Notes: generated by a model not told the origin, from the sequence alone. A DNA stretch of 64,000 nucleotides from GCA-2726865 sp050053595 (GCA_050053595.1 JASFTK010000001.1:1-64000), one strand, 5' to 3'; positions 41,205 to 50,717 are shown, numbered from the stretch's first letter. A program made the numbers and translations.

Positions 41205-42488
41205 ATGTCGGCTCCCTCATTGCGTGAACGCCTTAAAGACATGTATTTCGGCTGGTACACCGTGCTCGCCGGTGCCATCATCGCCTGCTGGGGATATGGG
41301 AGCTGGTATTATGGGATGAGCGCTCTTTTCACCCCCCTTATCGCCGAGTATGGATGGACCCGGGCTCAGCTCTCGGCAGCCTTCAGCATGCGTAGCATCG
41401 AGGGGGGCTTGGAGGGCCCCATCGGGGGTATGCTCATCGATAGATATGGCCCCAAGAAGATCACAATCATCTCCACGATCATCGCCAGCCTCGGGCTCCT
41501 CCTGGTTCTCTTCGTCCGTGACATCTGGCAGTTCGTCATAGTTTGGGGTTTCGTTGTGAGCCTGGGCTTCAACCTCGGGCTCTATGACACTGTGAACGCA
41601 GCTGTGGCGAAGTGGTTCGTGAGGAAAAGAGGGCGGGCGATCTCCTTGGTGACCATCGGAGGGGGTCTTGGAGCTCCTGTCGTGGTCCCCGTGATGACGT
41701 GGATTATCGTCAACTACGGTTGGAGGTCGGCGTTGATCTTCGTGTCCCTCTCAACCCTCGTTATCTGTCTACCCCTCGCGTGGTTCTGGATGAAAGATCA
41801 TCCCCCAGAGCACTACGGGCTGCTCCCTGATGGGGACACCGTGATAAAGACCTCCGACGTGGAGGATAATGACCGGGAGAACGCCATCGAGGAGTATGAG
41901 TTCACCCCCAAACAGGCCCTCAGGACCCGCTCGTTCTGGACTATGCTCATCGCCTTCGCCCTCAATGGAGGCATCCTAGCCATGGTAACGATGCACCAGA
42001 TGCCCTACCTTGAGGACATAGGCATCGATCCTCTTGCAGCGGCAGGCGTGTTAGGGTTGATGGCTACCATGAGCCTCCCCGGCAGGGTCGTATTCGCGTG
42101 GGTGGGGGACCGATGGGGGGAGAGGAGAGCCCTGATGCTCGGATATGCACTGAAGACCGTGGGCCTCCTGATCTGGACGACAGCCCGGACCATCCCCCAG
42201 ATAATGGTGTTCGTCGTCCTCTTTGGCCTGGGATACGGGGGAACCATCCCCGTCCAAACCTCCCTCAGGGCCAGTTTCTTCGGCAGGAAGGCGTACGCCA
42301 CCATCACAGGCTACACCACCTTTTTCACGGCACTCACCAACATCGTATACCCCATCTTCGCTGGCTGGACCTATGATGTAACGGGGAGCTACACGGACGC
42401 CTTCCTGATAATTGCAGGGCTCCAGGCCCTAGCCATAGTCTTCATGTACCTGGCCAAGAAACCACAGCCCCCACCCTCTGATCCCTAA
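41205..42488 (+). CDS. MFS transporter (monocarboxylate/OFA type)
   Basis: A roughly 427-residue carrier of twelve membrane helices. The MFS loop motif between helices two and three reads GPIGGMLIDRYGPKKI; helix one (YFGWYTVLAGAIIACWGYGSWYYGM) and the cytosolic loop after helix six are like oxalate/formate or monocarboxylate carriers. A second signature is GRVVFAWVGDRWGERRALMLGY. Probably imports or exports organic acids by proton symport. The start at 41205 follows the TATA box. Convergent with the D-aminoacylase copy 2. Confidence 0.9.
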   Translation: MSAPSLRERLKDMYFGWYTVLAGAIIACWGYGSWYYGMSALFTPLIAEYGWTRAQLSAAFSMRSIEGGLEGPIGGMLIDRYGPKKITIISTIIASLGLLLVLFVRDIWQFVIVWGFVVSLGFNLGLYDTVNAAVAKWFVRKRGRAISLVTIGGGLGAPVVVPVMTWIIVNYGWRSALIFVSLSTLVICLPLAWFWMKDHPPEHYGLLPDGDTVIKTSDVEDNDRENAIEEYEFTPKQALRTRSFWTMLIAFALNGGILAMVTMHQMPYLEDIGIDPLAAAGVLGLMATMSLPGRVVFAWVGDRWGERRALMLGYALKTVGLLIWTTARTIPQIMVFVVLFGLGYGGTIPVQTSLRASFFGRKAYATITGYTTFFTALTNIVYPIFAGWTYDVTGSYTDAFLIIAGLQALAIVFMYLAKKPQPPPSDP

Positions 42489-42562
42489 GCAGATTAGCCA
42501 AGAAAGCAGGGGGAGATGGGCCTCATAAGAATGAGCAGTAAGGTCCCTGATTAGGACCGTCC

Positions 42563-44344
42563 TCACTCCGTCTGTTCCCTGCGCAGCACCTTGCCGGGTC
42601 TCACACCTGTATGTTGGGCGTCCTTGACGACGAGGATCCCGTTCACGATGACATGCTCGATCCCCTCAGGGTAGCGTCTCGGGTTCAATTGGTCCCCTTT
42701 ATCGGTTACCTTCCGGGGATCCAGTACTACGATGTCTGCGTAGCCGCCCTTCTTTAGGGTCCCTCGGCCTTGGAGGCTGAACTTCTGTGCGGGGAGGCTG
42801 GTGACCTTCCTGATCGCCTCCTCCAAGCTGAGGGCTCCCGTCTCCCTGTAGGCTCTCCTGAGATACCGCGGGAACCCTCCATAGCTGTTCTCGTTGGGCA
42901 GATACCATGGCGGGTGTCGGCTCTCCCACTTGTCGTCGACTGCGAAGGTGTCGATGCCTACCATCCCCTCGGGGTGCTGCATGAACCTGAGCTTGACCCA
43001 GTCGTCTCCTCTATCCCTGACCGCCTTGGTTGAGGGGTCCTCAGAGAGGATTTCCATCAGGGCGTCGAGGGGCTCAACCCCCCTCTCCTCAGCGACCTCC
43101 GCCACAGTCTTACCGACGCAATCCTCGGCCTCAGACTCGACGATCTCCCTCATCCCCGCCCAGTTGGGAGTGATATTCGGGTTGAGGCGGTACCACTTCC
43201 CCGCCCAGATAGCCTCTTTGATCTCCTCCCTGAAGTCCTTCATCTTCAGTGCCTCGGCGAACTGCTCTAAGCTCCCGGATATCTTGAGCCACGGGGCCAG
43301 GGTGCCTGCAAGCCAGGGACTGGTGTATATCCCCCCGGTTGAGTGATGGGGGATGAGATCAAAGTTGACATCGATCTCCTCCTCCCGGGCGTCGTCGACG
43401 AGCTTGAGTGTCGCCCTCACCGCAGCCTCTTTCATCAGATCGTTGTCGCCGGGGGTGACATCATAGAGGGAGCCCAGATGGGAGACCTGTACCGGGATAC
43501 CTGCTTTCCGGCCTATGTCTATAGCCTCGAGTACCCCCTCCGTCTTGACAGGGGGGAACTCCCCGGGTCTCCGGGCCTTCCTGTGACCCGTCCGGAGGCT
43601 ATGGCTGGCGTAAACACCGCCGTATCCGGCCGCTACTTTGGCGCAGGCGAAGAGTTCTTCAAATCCTGCCCATATCCCTGGATCATAGTCCCGGCCCACA
43701 CTTATGCCCCTGCACCCGTCTTGCATCGCCCTCTCTACATGCTCTCCCATCTCCTGGACCTCCTGTTCCGTAGCTTCTCGTTTGAAGTCGGCGCCCATTA
43801 CTAAGCTGCGGATATCACCGTGACCGACCAAAGGGACATAATTGGCGCTGATCCCTCCCTTCTCTACCCTCTTGAAGAACTCTCCCAGGGTATGCCAGTC
43901 TATCTCCCATCCATAAAGCTCCTTGTGCCGGGCGTTGACCTCGTCACGGGGGAGGAGACAATCCTTGTAGTACATCCGGGGGGCAATATCCGTCCATAGG
44001 TCGGTGAGAACCCAGGGGAGCCCTATCATGTCCCCGAAGGGGCCAGGGCTGTCCCCGCATTGCCCCCCGATGAAGGTGGTTATCCCCTGCCTCACGAAAC
44101 CGGGGGCCTCGGGATAGTAGAGGATGCTGAGATCCCCGTGGTTGTGAACATCGATGAACCCTGGGCAGACCACCAGCCCCTCAGCGTCGATAATGGTCTT
44201 GGCGTCGGCCTTGATCTCTCCCTCCACCTTGCCGAGGGCTGAGATCAGCTCTCCCTTTACGGAGAGGGCGCCATTGTAGGCTGATCCGCCTGTACCGTCG
44301 ACTATGTTTGCGTTCTTGATGAGGATGTCTAACTCTTCGGCCAT
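42563..44344 (-). CDS. D-aminoacylase-like amidohydrolase (copy 2)
   Basis: A 593-residue paralogue of the 32650-34425 enzyme. Metal-site motifs are DVHNHGD, the cysteine in GGQCGDSPGPFG, VPLVGHGDIR, GISVGRDYDPG and QVSHLGS, with LQGRGTLKKGGYADIVVLD in the terminal strand. Both copies share the long central insertion, so they descend from one enlarged ancestor and probably differ in acyl or amino-acid preference. ATG start; it faces the MFS gene tail to tail, and a VOC gene lies behind its promoter. Confidence 0.9.
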   Translation of the reverse strand: MAEELDILIKNANIVDGTGGSAYNGALSVKGELISALGKVEGEIKADAKTIIDAEGLVVCPGFIDVHNHGDLSILYYPEAPGFVRQGITTFIGGQCGDSPGPFGDMIGLPWVLTDLWTDIAPRMYYKDCLLPRDEVNARHKELYGWEIDWHTLGEFFKRVEKGGISANYVPLVGHGDIRSLVMGADFKREATEQEVQEMGEHVERAMQDGCRGISVGRDYDPGIWAGFEELFACAKVAAGYGGVYASHSLRTGHRKARRPGEFPPVKTEGVLEAIDIGRKAGIPVQVSHLGSLYDVTPGDNDLMKEAAVRATLKLVDDAREEEIDVNFDLIPHHSTGGIYTSPWLAGTLAPWLKISGSLEQFAEALKMKDFREEIKEAIWAGKWYRLNPNITPNWAGMREIVESEAEDCVGKTVAEVAEERGVEPLDALMEILSEDPSTKAVRDRGDDWVKLRFMQHPEGMVGIDTFAVDDKWESRHPPWYLPNENSYGGFPRYLRRAYRETGALSLEEAIRKVTSLPAQKFSLQGRGTLKKGGYADIVVLDPRKVTDKGDQLNPRRYPEGIEHVIVNGILVVKDAQHTGVRPGKVLRREQTE

Positions 44345-44419
44345 CTCAATCGAGGATAAATGAGCGGAGGAGCGCTTAACCTTTAGGGAGCTCAGGTCCA
44401 GACGGTGAGGCGTATCAGC

Positions 44420-44809
44420 TCATTCTTGGACCAGATGCATCTCGACCCCGTCGGGATCCCTGAAGAAGACAGTCGTCCGGTCTCCTCTACCAGGGATCTT
44501 CCTAGGGGGAGAGATGAACTCTATCTTGTCTTTGAGCCTCTCATACATATCACCCACATCCTCGACGCTGAAACCGATATGCCTGAAGCCGAGGTCTGTC
44601 AGCCTCCTCGGAGGTTGGATGGTCTCCTTCCCCTCAGGGAGGTTCATTAACTCGATCTTGGTCGACCCTAACCTCAGAACGGCGACTCTATCTTTAGGTC
44701 TCTGTATGGTCTCCAGATGCTTGAAGCCCAGTAGCTTGTAGAACCCAATTGAGCGTTCAAGGTCCTTAACAACGATGAGGATGTGGTCGAGAAGACTAGG
44801 CGCAGTCAT
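44420..44809 (-). CDS. VOC (glyoxalase I-like) protein
   Basis: A 129-residue vicinal-oxygen-chelate protein: LLDHILIVVKDLERSIGFYKLLGFK and RHIGFSVEDVGDMYERLKD with VFFRDPDGVEMHLVQE. His, His and Glu at DH-x, RH-x and EMH/E positions could bind a metal. It has the pattern of methylmalonyl-CoA epimerase or lactoylglutathione lyase but the match is not specific. ATG start; transcribed with the D-aminoacylase upstream or independently. Confidence 0.85.
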   Translation of the reverse strand: MTAPSLLDHILIVVKDLERSIGFYKLLGFKHLETIQRPKDRVAVLRLGSTKIELMNLPEGKETIQPPRRLTDLGFRHIGFSVEDVGDMYERLKDKIEFISPPRKIPGRGDRTTVFFRDPDGVEMHLVQE

Positions 44810-44896
44810 GTTGATCGTTCATCAAAGCCCTATTATGCTTTAAACGATATCTCTCCCAGCCCGGCCACCTCAGGGATATCGCGTAGATAACTATCA

Positions 44897-45001
44897 CTAT
44901 AGGCGGATCAGGTAGCTCCCTAGCAACATTAGTAGTATGAGGACCACGACAAGCTTCTTCAGGATGGTTATGGTTCTGTGGCTGGGTATCTTCTCTTCCT
45001 C
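44897..45001 (-). other. Short hydrophobic frame without a usual start codon
   Basis: A 34-codon frame right after an in-frame TGA reads EEEKIPSHRTITILKKLVVVLILLMLLGSYLIRL. It looks like a charged tail plus a single membrane helix, as in small membrane proteins. There is no ATG, GTG or TTG ahead of the helix; an ATG at 45005 is one frame off. It is either a small gene with a frame error or chance. Confidence 0.25.
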
Positions 45002-45073
45002 TCATTCAGGGGGTTTGCGATATCTTAAAAAAGTTTGAGGAGGGTCTGGACGTCCACACTCCCAAGCTTGGTC

Positions 45074-46558
45074 CTATCTCTCCCATTTCTCGCCTATAGG
45101 GTAGATGCCCCACGGGAGGTTTTCATAGTCCAGGGTGCTCAGGTCAGCCGGGCCCAAGCCGGGGGGGTCAATAGGGTAGTCGACGGTGGACCAGGTGTCC
45201 CAATAAGCCTTGTGATGGACCCGACTTTTTATCTCGACGATCTCAAGGCTGTCTACATCGATGCCGATTGTCTTCAACGGATCAGCGCTCATGGGAGCGT
45301 AGAGCTTCTCCGTGACAACTATGTGGCGGTTTTCCCCGATGTCTAGGCTCGCGATGAGGTCGATCTCCTGCTGGGCGCCCCGCCTCATAGGACCTGTCTC
45401 GACCCACTCCGCTGGGCCAAGATGCTCGATGACGCCTGTGACGGTGACGGGGTTTCCAGATATCTGATGGAGCCACCCGCCTATGGTGACGGTGACCGTG
45501 TCACCCACCTTGTGGTTCTCCTTCAACTCCTCCAAGACCTTGGGGTCGGCAATACCGGTGGAGCACCAGTTCTTGGCCCCCTGCTCTATCAGCTCCTTTA
45601 GGATGTGGGTGCCGTCCCCGAGGCGGTCGTCATGGTAGGCGATGACCACAGGCATCTCCCCCCTCTCAACCATCCCGATGACCTCCGCAACCCCTTCCGC
45701 TGCCTTGGGTAAGCTCCGGGTCAGGGCCTCCCTGAGACTCCAGACGAGGTCACTGAGGTCCTGGGCTGCCTCCTCTGCAAGAGCACGGTCGCCATCGGTG
45801 ACGACAAAGACGGAGACCCCAACATCGGGGACGTCGGCATAGGCGTAGCCCGGGGCGACGGACGCGCAGTAGGCTCCTTTTTCCTCCCATTCCCTGCAGC
45901 GGTCGTAGACGGTCTTCATGGGATGGTAGCCGCTGGCTTGGAAGACGCTGGCACAGACTACACCTGGCCTCCTGTGGGCCATGGCGGGTTTAAAGTTGCC
46001 TCGGATGGTCTCGACCATACACCGGGCGGCAGTGACCCCGACGTCGTGGGTGTCAAGGTGGGGGTATGTCTTGAGGATGAAGACGCCATCTACCGCGTTG
46101 GCGAGTTCGATGTCCTCGTTGGCGTGGAGGTCTAGGGTGACCATGATGGGTATTTTCCCTACCACTTTCCTGACTCTGCGGGCGAGCTCCGCCTCTGGTC
46201 GGGGGACCCCTGTGACTGCCATGGCGCCGTGGAGGGCCAAGAGCACCCCATCTAGCTTCCCAGCCCCCTTCAGGCGGTCCATTATCCTCCCCGAGATGAC
46301 GTCGAAGGACTCCGTGGTGTTCCAGCTCCCGTATCCCGTTGTAGCAGGCCAGCTGGTCCTGATAATGCCGACGAGCTCGACGTCCTCCGCCGCCTCCGCG
46401 ACCTCCTTGTACCCGGTGAGATACCCTTTCCCTTCCCCCTCCGTGTCGAGAGTCTCTTCCCCATACTTTATCCCGCCCTTCTCCCAGAGTTCCAGGGTGG
46501 AGATCTCAGGGCAGAAAGTGCAGGTCTCATGAGAATAGTTTACCACTGCGATCCTCAA
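45074..46558 (-). CDS. M81-family (MlrC-like) metallopeptidase
   Basis: A 494-residue protein matching MlrC, the last enzyme of microcystin breakdown, and the wider M81 family. Blocks: MRIAVVNYSHETCTFCP at the N-terminus, LLALHGAMAVTGVPRPEAELARRVR, MVTLDLHANEDIELANAVDGVFILKTYPHLDTHDVG with the likely metal-binding Asp/His residues, and VVIAYHDDRLGDGTHILKELIEQGA. Most homologues occur in organisms without microcystin and probably cut small cyclic or D-residue-containing peptides. ATG start; no partner in an operon. Confidence 0.9.
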   Translation of the reverse strand: MRIAVVNYSHETCTFCPEISTLELWEKGGIKYGEETLDTEGEGKGYLTGYKEVAEAAEDVELVGIIRTSWPATTGYGSWNTTESFDVISGRIMDRLKGAGKLDGVLLALHGAMAVTGVPRPEAELARRVRKVVGKIPIMVTLDLHANEDIELANAVDGVFILKTYPHLDTHDVGVTAARCMVETIRGNFKPAMAHRRPGVVCASVFQASGYHPMKTVYDRCREWEEKGAYCASVAPGYAYADVPDVGVSVFVVTDGDRALAEEAAQDLSDLVWSLREALTRSLPKAAEGVAEVIGMVERGEMPVVIAYHDDRLGDGTHILKELIEQGAKNWCSTGIADPKVLEELKENHKVGDTVTVTIGGWLHQISGNPVTVTGVIEHLGPAEWVETGPMRRGAQQEIDLIASLDIGENRHIVVTEKLYAPMSADPLKTIGIDVDSLEIVEIKSRVHHKAYWDTWSTVDYPIDPPGLGPADLSTLDYENLPWGIYPIGEKWER

Positions 46559-46635
46559 ATTTCAAACCTCTTGATGTGTTTCTGTCTCCTGATATATTAG
46601 GATGTGGAGCCCGCTACTTGAGGGCACCCTCCCAG

Positions 46636-47835
46636 TCAGCCGGGGGGTCTTACCCTATCCTTGACTAAGACTAGGATAAGGACAGCGTCTACCAATGCCA
46701 GGACGAGGTTGATGGCTATGGGGGCGTTGAATCCGAACCTGTCGAAGAGGAGACCGCCGATGAAGGGGGCGGGGAAAGCTATCAGCCCCCTGAAGGTCCC
46801 GTAGGAGCTTATCTCCTGACCCCTCCTCTCCTTGTCAACGTTGCTGGCTATCCAGGCCTGCTCGGCGGGTGACCACAAGCCACCTGCAACCCCCATGATG
46901 ACCTGGGCAGCGATGACGGAATAGAAGTCTTTAGAGAAGATGACAAGGCCGAGAGAGACTACAGCCATCACCTGAGATAAAAATAGGAAACGGACGTAAC
47001 CGAGCCTGTCCGCAAGCCTGCCGAGGAGGATCTGGCTCAGCGCCATCGCCCCAGTCATCGCCGATACGGTGATGCCGAGCATGTCGGGGGTGAAACCGTA
47101 ACCGCTGGAGAGCATCCCGTTAAGGAGCCTGTGTCCCATGTTGAAGGCGAAAAGGTCGAGAGACATCGCAGCGTACCAGCCCCACATGTAGCGGGGAGGC
47201 TTGAAAGAGTTGATGAGGGTCCCGGCGATCTCCCGCCATCTAGGAGGGGAACTATCAGTCTTAGCCATGGTCTCAGGGAGCCTCAACCAGACAACCACAA
47301 GGCATAGCAACCCGAGAAAAGTGGCCGAGCCGAAAACAGTCCTAAACCCGTAAGTCTTGGCAACGAAGCCAGTGGCTAGGGTAGCCACAAGGCCTACTCC
47401 TAGGTGGAAAGATCCTATGATGCTGTAGGTGTGTCCCAGCTCTGATGGTTCTGAGGACTCGGCTATCAGGGCGTTCCAGACGGGATATATAGCAGAGGAC
47501 ATCCCGCTGAATACGACCCCGATGAATATATGGGTCCAGTTACTAGCGAAGACGTAAGTCACCGCCGCTGCAAGTATCAGTATATCCCTCACAATGATGA
47601 ATCTCCTCCTGCCGTAAGCGTCGGAAGCCCTCCCCACTAAGGGCTGTACGATGATCACGGTGAGGTCAAGGAGACTCTCAAGACCCCCGAGACTGGTCAT
47701 GGGGACCCCAAGGCTCAGTACGAAGGGTTGCCAGATCACACCCCATATGCTGAAGATGGTCCCTCTAAGGGCTGATATTGTGGCCAGGGTGGCGACCCGC
47801 CCCCGTCTCCTCAGCCTCTCCATCAAGGACATCAA
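46636..47835 (-). CDS. MFS transporter
   Basis: A 399-residue twelve-helix carrier. RGTIFSIWGVIWQPFVLSLGV starts helix one; GRASDAYGRRRFIIVRDIL is the loop-2 signature and GRLADRLGYVRFLFLSQV the second-half copy. It resembles drug/sugar efflux proteins in the MFS_1 group. TTG at 47835 is followed by ATG, either of which may start. Divergent from the ATC-hydrolase-like gene. Substrate unknown. Confidence 0.88.
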   Translation of the reverse strand: MMSLMERLRRRGRVATLATISALRGTIFSIWGVIWQPFVLSLGVPMTSLGGLESLLDLTVIIVQPLVGRASDAYGRRRFIIVRDILILAAAVTYVFASNWTHIFIGVVFSGMSSAIYPVWNALIAESSEPSELGHTYSIIGSFHLGVGLVATLATGFVAKTYGFRTVFGSATFLGLLCLVVVWLRLPETMAKTDSSPPRWREIAGTLINSFKPPRYMWGWYAAMSLDLFAFNMGHRLLNGMLSSGYGFTPDMLGITVSAMTGAMALSQILLGRLADRLGYVRFLFLSQVMAVVSLGLVIFSKDFYSVIAAQVIMGVAGGLWSPAEQAWIASNVDKERRGQEISSYGTFRGLIAFPAPFIGGLLFDRFGFNAPIAINLVLALVDAVLILVLVKDRVRPPG

Positions 47836-48012
47836 GTTTCCCTCGGTACCTTATCTTTCACACAGTCTATGGCTATAAGAATTCAGTTCGTGCTAAAGGA
47901 AAAACCGGAGGGTCAGATCTACCTTTTCATGTCCTGACCATATCGGGCTGGGCTTCAGGCTCTGCGTAAAAGGTTTTATCCATGGAAAGTGGCCCATTGT
48001 CTCTTGATCTCG

Positions 48013-48483
48013 ATGGTTAGCCAAGGTGATATTGATGAGTTCGGGGATCTCTGGGCTCTTCTGTACTGTGTTTTCTCCAGGGAGATGGTGGACACTTTCG
48101 GGGAGGAAGGTAGGGCAGCCTTGATCCGGGCTGTCAAGGCTTACGGGAGAGCACGGGGGGATAGGTTGAGGGAGAGACATCAGGAGCAGGGGCTACCCAT
48201 AAACCTGAGATCCTTGTTTGAGCACTATGACCTACCCGGGCACTCAGGGACGGTGAAGGAGAGGACCACCTTCGAGGACGATAAGCTCATCTCCTACACC
48301 TATGGGTGTCCCTACGAAACTCAATGGAGGGAGCGAGGATGCCTCGACGTTGGGAAGATCTACTGCCAGTACTTCCACCACGCCTTCTGGCAGAGTTATA
48401 GATCGGACCTCGATGTCCAGCTCCCTGAGATCCTCACAACTGACGACCCTCACTGCCTCTTCGTCGTGACCCAGCCAAAATAA
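48013..48483 (+). CDS. L-2-amino-thiazoline-4-carboxylate hydrolase-like protein
   Basis: A 156-residue protein resembling the ATC hydrolase family (opens the thiazoline ring on the way to L-cysteine). Matches: FSREMVDTFGEEGRAALIRAVKAYGRARGDRLRERH near the N-terminus, TYGCPYETQWRERG with the conserved cysteine, and KIYCQYFHHAFWQSY then DPHCLFVVTQPK. The ATG at 48013 is favoured over GTG at 47989 because the TTTTAT promoter element lies at about 47972. In archaea without thiazolines the true substrate may be another cyclic amide. It stops two bases before the M20 stop on the other strand. Confidence 0.75.
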   Translation: MVSQGDIDEFGDLWALLYCVFSREMVDTFGEEGRAALIRAVKAYGRARGDRLRERHQEQGLPINLRSLFEHYDLPGHSGTVKERTTFEDDKLISYTYGCPYETQWRERGCLDVGKIYCQYFHHAFWQSYRSDLDVQLPEILTTDDPHCLFVVTQPK

Positions 48484-48484
48484 T

Positions 48485-49660
48485 TCAGCGGTCTGAATGC
48501 TCTTCCTTTATCCTTTTCAGGAGGACCTCGTCGGTGAGGACGTCTATGGCTGTGTGGGCGAGACCCTTTGCTCCGATAATGACCGCTTCGTGGGCGATAT
48601 CTGATAATGTTGCCTCAGCCGCTTCGTAGGAATGCAGCGCGATGTCCTCGCCGATGAAGATGGAGGCGCTCGCTGCTGGTATCGCATGGCTCACTGTCCC
48701 AAAGTCGGTAGAAGCCCCAGGGCTCTCGGAGGGGGTCTCGGGGAACTGGGCTCCAAGGGTTTCGAGGTTTGCCTTGAATGTTTCGGAGAGGGCCATGTTG
48801 GGGACCTTGTTTGCATAGGTATTCGCGACCTTCCTGAATGTGACTTTCGTCCCAGTTGCCAAGGCTGCCCCTCGGGCGCAGTTCTTCACCCTCTCCAGGG
48901 TCTCCTCCAAGAGTTCCATGGTAGGGGCTCTCACGTAGAAATGGGCAGAGGCGGTTTCGGGGACGATGTTGGGGGCAGCACCGCCGTCCTTGATAACCCC
49001 ATGGATCCGGATGTCCCGCCTGATGTGCTGCCTGAGGGCGTTTACCCCTTGGTAAGTGAGCAGGACGCCTTCCAAGGCGTTGATACCCTTCTCGGGGATA
49101 GCCCCAGCGTGGGCGGCTTTCCCCTTGAAGTAGATCATGAAGGACTCCCTCGCCAGGGATGTGGATCCCACCCCATACCGGTTGGAGGGGTGGACCATGA
49201 GAGCGGCGTCCGCCCCCTTGATCTCCTCTAGCATGATGACCTTCCCCCCAGCGTTCTCAGCGTAACCCTCCTCAGCAGGGGTCCCGAAGACGATCACCGT
49301 CCCCTCAAGATCCTCTATGACAGCCCGTATACCAACACCCGCCCCCAGAGCAGCCGAGGCGATGATGTTGTGGCCACAGGCGTGACCAAGCTCAGGCAGT
49401 GCATCGTACTCAGCGAGTATAGCGACGGTCGGCCCCTCTTTCTTCCCCCTGAGGACCGCTTTGAACGCTGTGGAAAGCCCTGAGGTCCCCCTCTCGACCT
49501 CAAAACCTAATCTTTCTAGCTCCGACGCCAGGAGCTCCGAAGCCTTATACTCCTGATGTCCCAACTCGGGCTCTTCGTGTATCGCGGTGCTGACCTCGAT
49601 GAGCCTTTCCCTATGAGCGTCGATCTCCCTAGAAGCCGTTTCCTTCAGAGATTTGACCAT
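48485..49660 (-). CDS. M20-family peptidase/amidohydrolase (copy 2)
   Basis: A 391-residue metal-dependent amidohydrolase of the AbgA/HipO-like M20D group. Metal motifs LAEYDALPELGHACGHNIIASAALG, FGTPAEEGYAENAGGK and MVHPSN, and the dimerisation domain IYFKGKAAHAGAIPEKGINALEGVLL, are complete. Two-metal active site expected to hydrolyse N-acyl or peptide amides; shorter than the AbgB-like enzyme at 18048. ATG start. It ends within two bases of the convergent ATC-hydrolase-like gene. Confidence 0.9.
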   Translation of the reverse strand: MVKSLKETASREIDAHRERLIEVSTAIHEEPELGHQEYKASELLASELERLGFEVERGTSGLSTAFKAVLRGKKEGPTVAILAEYDALPELGHACGHNIIASAALGAGVGIRAVIEDLEGTVIVFGTPAEEGYAENAGGKVIMLEEIKGADAALMVHPSNRYGVGSTSLARESFMIYFKGKAAHAGAIPEKGINALEGVLLTYQGVNALRQHIRRDIRIHGVIKDGGAAPNIVPETASAHFYVRAPTMELLEETLERVKNCARGAALATGTKVTFRKVANTYANKVPNMALSETFKANLETLGAQFPETPSESPGASTDFGTVSHAIPAASASIFIGEDIALHSYEAAEATLSDIAHEAVIIGAKGLAHTAIDVLTDEVLLKRIKEEHSDR

Positions 49661-49708
49661 GGAATAGCTTAGCCACTATCAACTAAAATATACAGCGGTC
49701 GTGAACGG

Positions 49709-50353
49709 CTATCTCCCAGGGCTGGTAAGTAGCACCATCCCTCCGAGCTGGCTCAGCCGTCGTCCCGCAGCGGTTTCAACCTCAACGATTGTGGCTTTTA
49801 TCCCTCTGCTCTTTGAGGCTTGCAGAAGCCTCTGACCCCTCCTCCTGTGGGCTGCCAGAAACTCATCGGTGAGGATCAGGTGCTCAGGCTCAGGCCCCCC
49901 ATTGGCAAAGTAAACCTTCTCCACCGCCCCCAAGGAGTATAGGATAGCGTCGGCACGTTCATCGTTCAGTCTCCGCTCTAGCAGCCGAAGAATGCTATCC
50001 GCTTCCCCATGGGTAGCTTCGTCGAGAGCATTCTTGAACTCGTCGGCTCTGACCAATACGGAAACCTCATCCGGGGAGGTAGCTGAGCCCTCGATCTCTA
50101 CAAACGTGGCAACCCCGGTCATCCATGGCTGGTGCTTGGCGATGTGATCAAGGAAGTCCCCGGCGTAACCCTTTCTCGGGGGCGCTGCAACGACCAAACT
50201 CCCCACCCCCTCACTGAGTATTGGTCTCAGAGCGTCTACCACCCCCTCAAAGAAATTGTAGAGCCCCTTCCCCTTGACCTCGATAGTTGCATGGGGCTTA
50301 ACTACCCTGCTGAAGACCCTCCAGACCACAGCCTGACCCCCGTCAAAGCCCAC
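49709..50353 (-). CDS. eRF1/Pelota-like protein (domains 2-3), candidate archaeal Vms1-like factor
   Basis: About 215 residues resembling domains 2 and 3 of eRF1/Pelota: GFDGGQAVVWRVFS (first strand of domain 2), GSLVVAAPPRKGYAGDF, then ADAILYSLGAVEKVYFANGG, HLILTDEFLA and a final VEVETAAGRRLSQLGGMVLLT as in the Pelota C-terminal domain. The GTG at 50353 cuts the first strand; the frame stays open upstream with RGYPVAVLV and basic residues but has no ATG, GTG or TTG. A CTG at about 50416 or a frame error may hide the true start. Likely acts on stalled ribosomes. Confidence 0.7.
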   Translation of the reverse strand: MGFDGGQAVVWRVFSRVVKPHATIEVKGKGLYNFFEGVVDALRPILSEGVGSLVVAAPPRKGYAGDFLDHIAKHQPWMTGVATFVEIEGSATSPDEVSVLVRADEFKNALDEATHGEADSILRLLERRLNDERADAILYSLGAVEKVYFANGGPEPEHLILTDEFLAAHRRRGQRLLQASKSRGIKATIVEVETAAGRRLSQLGGMVLLTSPGR

Positions 50354-50717
50354 TAGAACAGCGACAGGATAACCCCGCCTATAACCTCGCCTCCTTCTTG
50401 GCGTCTTCAGTCCCCCTTTCCCCCTATGATTTACCCTACGGGGTTTAAATTTTCCACACGCTTCTGCAGAGGCGTCTCAAAAATGTTGGGTCTTTTACCT
50501 GCGACCTAGACCTAAAGACCAACTGCTCCAAGGGAGAGGCCCGGTTTAAGGGAATATCTCTGCGTCCAAGTCTGGAAATCCGAGAGCTTGGTGCTGAACC
50601 CCTCTCTAAGGTTGGTGATCCTTCCAGAAAGGAATGTCTTTAGCCCGTAACCGCGGGATGTTTCTCTTGAATCCATCTATCTTAAAAACCCCTTAAACTA
50701 CGAGTATCCGTCCTGTC
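50354..50717 (+). other. Intergenic promoter region between divergent genes
   Basis: About 360 bases. The first 60-90 may belong to the 5' part of the Pelota-like gene, whose TATA element TTTAAA lies near 50447. A TTAAAAAC element at 50683-50690 serves the M24 gene. The middle contains no supported frame, RNA or repeat. Confidence 0.45.

Noticed and set aside
44796..45005. 69-codon minus-strand frame starting at 45005
   Set aside because: Composition (His, Pro, Arg) is unlike real proteins here; a better hydrophobic frame lies in another phase.
50300..50353. GGQ in GFDGGQAVV of the Pelota-like protein as an eRF1 catalytic motif
   Set aside because: It falls in the first strand of domain 2, not in the loop where eRF1 carries GGQ, so it is probably coincidence.
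40899..50524. Repeat AGACCTAAAGACC near 40900 and 50510
   Set aside because: Only 13 bases, two copies, no flanking similarity; chance cannot be excluded.
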